Assembly (NCBI GenBank): GCA_035644895.1
Contig: DASQNQ010000310.1
Span: 1-8,191 of the forward strand
Reading direction: 5' to 3'
DNA from: Falsiroseomonas sp035644895
GTDB lineage: Bacteria; Pseudomonadota; Alphaproteobacteria; Acetobacterales; Acetobacteraceae
DNA: 8,191 nucleotides
In this document: positions 6,005 through 8,191 of the stretch, in pieces
How positions within the stretch are numbered: position 1 is the stretch's first letter
Layout of the letters: each line of letters starts with the position of its first letter
The notes under the pieces: generated by a model
Seen by the model: only the letters and a program-made list of their open reading frames with translations
What the model was told of the DNA's origin: nothing
Database searches by the model: none
Translations under genes and position numbers: made by a program

Positions 6005-6700
6005 GTGGTCCCGGTCGTCGCGTGGACGGCGGCGCTGCTTCTCGCGTCCCCCATCGCGGCCGCGCAGGAGTGGCAACCTTCCGATCGCGCGCCCGCGCGC
6101 GTCCCGTCCGATCTCTGGTTCGACGCGATGCAGTTGCCCTCCTTCACCGGCACCGTGGACAGGTATCTCCTGAACCCGCGCGGGGAAACGGATGGCCTGC
6201 TGTTCCGCGAAGGTCCGCAGGTGGTGTTCCCGCCCGATGTCGCCGCCGCGGTGCGCAACATGGCACCCGTTGGCCGGCCGATCGTCGTCTGGGGCATCCG
6301 CGCACGCAACGCGCCAGTGATCACCATGCTCGCCTTCGCGCCGAACGCGGAGACCGTTCCCGGCGTGGTGGAGCGCTTCTACTGGCGTGGCAGCGGCTAC
6401 GTCGTGGGTGAGAGTGCGCAGCGCATCGCCGTGGCCGGGACGGTGCGGCAGCCCTATTACACCCCACAGGGCGAGGTCGCCGGCGCCGTGCTGGAGGACG
6501 GCACCGTCATCCTCCTGCCCGCGGGTGCGGCGGAGCCGGTCCGCGACCTGCTGCGACGCGGCGCGCGGCTTGCGGCGCACGGGGCCGGCGCGGCGCGGGA
6601 CTCCGGCCGCGCCATCACGGCGGACATGATCGGCGAAAACCTCGACGCGCTGCGCCCGGTGGTGTCGCGCGCGCCCGGTGCCGCCCCGCAGCAGCGCTGA
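6005..6700 (+). CDS. Predicted secreted/periplasmic protein with two internal repeats, function unknown
   Basis: 231-residue protein I cannot assign to a named family. The N-terminus (VPVVAWTAALLLASPIAAAQ) looks like a Sec signal peptide with a likely cleavage after A20. Residues 47-101 and 143-197 align without a gap at an offset of 96: FTGTV...NPRGETDG...REG...FPP...G-RPIVVWGIRAR against VAGTV...TPQGEVAG...EDG...LPA...G-ARLAAHGAGAAR. Each unit has short strands, a GE-x-x-G turn and a helix, suggesting a small beta-barrel (OB-like) domain in duplicate; the fold is inference. The tail (201-231) is Ala/Pro/Arg-rich. The start is uncertain: the only standard start codon in the open frame is GTG at 6005, with AGGGA only one base upstream, and the signal peptide then lacks a basic n-region. 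Its stop overlaps the ribosome binding site of the ABC transporter gene, suggesting an operon. Confidence 0.75.
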   Translation: MVPVVAWTAALLLASPIAAAQEWQPSDRAPARVPSDLWFDAMQLPSFTGTVDRYLLNPRGETDGLLFREGPQVVFPPDVAAAVRNMAPVGRPIVVWGIRARNAPVITMLAFAPNAETVPGVVERFYWRGSGYVVGESAQRIAVAGTVRQPYYTPQGEVAGAVLEDGTVILLPAGAAEPVRDLLRRGARLAAHGAGAARDSGRAITADMIGENLDALRPVVSRAPGAAPQQR

Positions 6701-6702
6701 GG
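6698..6702 (+). promoter_or_regulatory. Ribosome binding site overlapping upstream stop codon
   Basis: TGAGG combines the stop codon of the secreted protein gene with a Shine-Dalgarno core, 6 bases before the GTG at 6709. This decides the transporter start and implies translational coupling of the two genes. Confidence 0.55.
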
Positions 6703-6708
6703 CGGTCC

Positions 6709-8191
6709 GTGTTGGACGCGGGCACAGCAGGAACCGGGGCAGAGCCCGGGCCGCGCGGATCCTTCCTGTCGCGCCTCTGGCGCATCTGCCGCGGCTACTA
6801 CACGGAGCCCGCGACGCGGAAGCGTGCCATCTGGCTGACCGTGCTGGTGCTTGCGCTCACCTTCACGCAGATCGGCATCCAGGTGCTGTTCAACCTCTGG
6901 AACCGCGCCTTCTTCGACGCGCTGGAGGCGCGGGACCGCGCCGAATTCTGGCACCAGGGGTTGCTCTTTCTCGGCCTGCTTGCCGCTTCCGTCGCAGCAA
7001 CGGTCGCGCACACCTGGTCGCGGCAGGTTCTGGCGCTCGACTGGCGGGAATGGCTTGTCCATCGGCTGCAGAGCCGGTGGCTGGAGGGCGGCCGGCACTA
7101 TCAGATGAACTTCCTGCCCGGCATGGCGGACAACCCGGACCAGCGGATCAGCGAGAACACGCGCTGGGCCACCACGATGGCCGTCGAGCTCGGCGTCGGC
7201 CTGCTCACCTCACTCGTCATGCTGGTGTCGTTCATCGGCATCCTCTGGACGCTGTCGGGTTCGCTTCACGTGGCCTTCGGCGCGAACGAGTTCGAGATCC
7301 CGGGCTACATGGTCTGGGGCGCGCTGATCTACGCCACGCTCGGTGCGGGCTTCACCGTTCTCGTCGGCTCCCCGATGGTGGGCATCAACATACGCCGCAA
7401 CGAGGCGGAGGGCGACCACCGCTTCGCCCTGATCCGCATGCGGGAGAACAGCGAGAGCATTGCGCTGATCCGCGGGGAGGCGGACGAGAACCGCGGGCTG
7501 CGCGCCTCCTTCTCCCACGTGCTGCGCGTCATGCGCGACCTCTACGGGGCGGAGCGACGGCTGCTCTGGCTCACCTCGGCCTACGGCATGGCGCAGACCG
7601 TGGTGCCGATCATCATCGCCTCGCCGCGTTACTTCGCGGGCGCCATCACGCTCGGCGTGCTGATGCAGATCAGCCAAGCCTTCCTTGAGGTGACGCGATC
7701 GCTCAACTGGCTGGTGGACAACTTCCCGAAGCTTGCGGACTGGCGCAGCCATGTGGAGCGCGTCGTCGAGCTGGAGGACAGCTTCGATGCTGCCCAGGTG
7801 CTGGAAGGAGAGGAGGGCATCCGCATCGAGGAGGGGCCGCTGCCCGACGGGACCGAGGTGCTGGCCTTCCGCCATCTGCAGATCGGCCAGGCGGAGGGCA
7901 ACGTCATCATCGACCAGGCCAATGCCGAGATCCGCGCCGGCGAGAAGGTGCTGATCGTGGGCGAGAGCGGGACGGGCAAGTCCACCCTGTTCCGTGCCAT
8001 CGCGGGGCTCTGGCCCTGGGGTTCGGGCGAGATCCGCACACCCCCCCGCGACGCCATGATGTTCATGCCGCAGCGCCCCTACCTGCCGCTTGGCACCCTG
8101 CGGGCGGCCGTCGCCTATCCCGCGCCGGCCAAGCGCTTCCCCGACGCCGCGATCCATGCGGCGCTGGAACGCGCGGGCCTGCCGCACCTGC
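6709..8191 (+). CDS. SbmA/YddA-like ABC transporter, fused permease and ATPase (3' end missing)
   Basis: The frame is open from the GTG at 6709 to the window end (494 codons), so the C-terminus is cut. It is a half-transporter of the ABC_membrane_2 type (SbmA/BacA, YddA, peroxisomal ABCD proteins). Membrane segments lie at about 41-62, 84-102, 155-181, 202-226 and 293-320. Family motifs are visible: RHYQMNFLPGMADNPDQRISEN (129-150, with the hallmark DNPDQRI) and EAEGDHRFALIRMRENSESIAL (232-253), which matches the EGDFR...RENxExIA signature. The ATPase domain begins near 385: Walker A GESGTGKST (418-426, Lys424) and a Q-loop in FMPQRPYLPLG (Q455). The ABC signature and Walker B lie past the edge. 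Relatives move peptides, cobalamin or fatty acyl compounds; the substrate here is unknown. GTG at 6709 is preferred over TTG at 6712 because of TGAGG 6 bases upstream. It lies 8 bases after the secreted protein gene. Confidence 0.9.
   Translation, partial: MLDAGTAGTGAEPGPRGSFLSRLWRICRGYYTEPATRKRAIWLTVLVLALTFTQIGIQVLFNLWNRAFFDALEARDRAEFWHQGLLFLGLLAASVAATVAHTWSRQVLALDWREWLVHRLQSRWLEGGRHYQMNFLPGMADNPDQRISENTRWATTMAVELGVGLLTSLVMLVSFIGILWTLSGSLHVAFGANEFEIPGYMVWGALIYATLGAGFTVLVGSPMVGINIRRNEAEGDHRFALIRMRENSESIALIRGEADENRGLRASFSHVLRVMRDLYGAERRLLWLTSAYGMAQTVVPIIIASPRYFAGAITLGVLMQISQAFLEVTRSLNWLVDNFPKLADWRSHVERVVELEDSFDAAQVLEGEEGIRIEEGPLPDGTEVLAFRHLQIGQAEGNVIIDQANAEIRAGEKVLIVGESGTGKSTLFRAIAGLWPWGSGEIRTPPRDAMMFMPQRPYLPLGTLRAAVAYPAPAKRFPDAAIHAALERAGLPHL

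Noticed and set aside
5135..6700. PhyR fused by stop-codon read-through to the secreted protein (same frame)
   Set aside because: The intervening 44 codons encode a hairpin region with no domain, and the downstream protein has its own signal peptide, so cytoplasmic PhyR read-through makes no sense.
7210..8187. 325-codon minus-strand frame at the right end
   Set aside because: It is antisense to the ABC transporter, which has Walker A, Q-loop and DNPDQRI motifs in an uninterrupted frame.
1..8191. CRISPR arrays, transposons, tRNA genes, toxin-antitoxin or phage modules
   Set aside because: No spaced direct repeats, transposase motifs, terminal inverted repeats, tRNA-like cloverleaf or phage-like proteins were seen on either strand.

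Overview
The window is very GC-rich, with short intergenic gaps and strongly G/C-ending codons. It carries a PhyR/NepR/EcfG-type general stress response (GSR) locus, a system restricted to Alphaproteobacteria. GC content and protein style suggest a Rhodospirillales/Acetobacteraceae-like organism, but this is inference and no rRNA or other taxonomic marker is present. No tRNA, rRNA, CRISPR array, insertion sequence or phage gene was seen.

Layout. (1) 1-150, minus strand: the N-terminus of a gene cut by the window edge, probably a D-isomer-specific 2-hydroxyacid dehydrogenase. (2) 151-445: a divergent spacer with a near-perfect palindrome, a 34-codon leader ORF ending in a leucine-rich stretch, and a chain of competing hairpins, directly before (3) leuA (446-2035), 2-isopropylmalate synthase. 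(4) leuA converges on a minus-strand cluster read in the order sigma factor (5078-4542), EcfG-like sigma factor (4461-3910), nepR anti-sigma factor (3837-3640), and a membrane HisKA_2-type histidine kinase (3623-2055). (5) phyR (5135-5872) is transcribed divergently from this cluster across a 56-bp gap. (6) A hairpin terminator candidate follows phyR. (7) A plus-strand pair follows: a predicted secreted protein with an internal gap-free duplication (6005-6700), and an SbmA/YddA-like fused permease-ATPase ABC transporter (6709 to beyond the window end). The transporter's ribosome binding site overlaps the stop codon of the secreted protein gene.

How the genes work together. The central block is a nearly complete partner-switching circuit. 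The kinase would sense an extracytoplasmic cue and drive phosphorylation of PhyR. PhyR~P, through its sigma-like domain, would bind NepR and release the EcfG-like sigma factor to transcribe stress genes. What stands out is that two sigma genes sit in tandem beside a single NepR and a single PhyR. The flanking leucine biosynthesis gene and the secreted protein/ABC transporter pair appear to be independent units.

I found no convincing new defence or mobile system. The observations most worth checking are the possible leucine attenuator-like leader of leuA, the second sigma factor in the GSR locus, and the uncharacterised duplicated secreted protein coupled to an ABC transporter.
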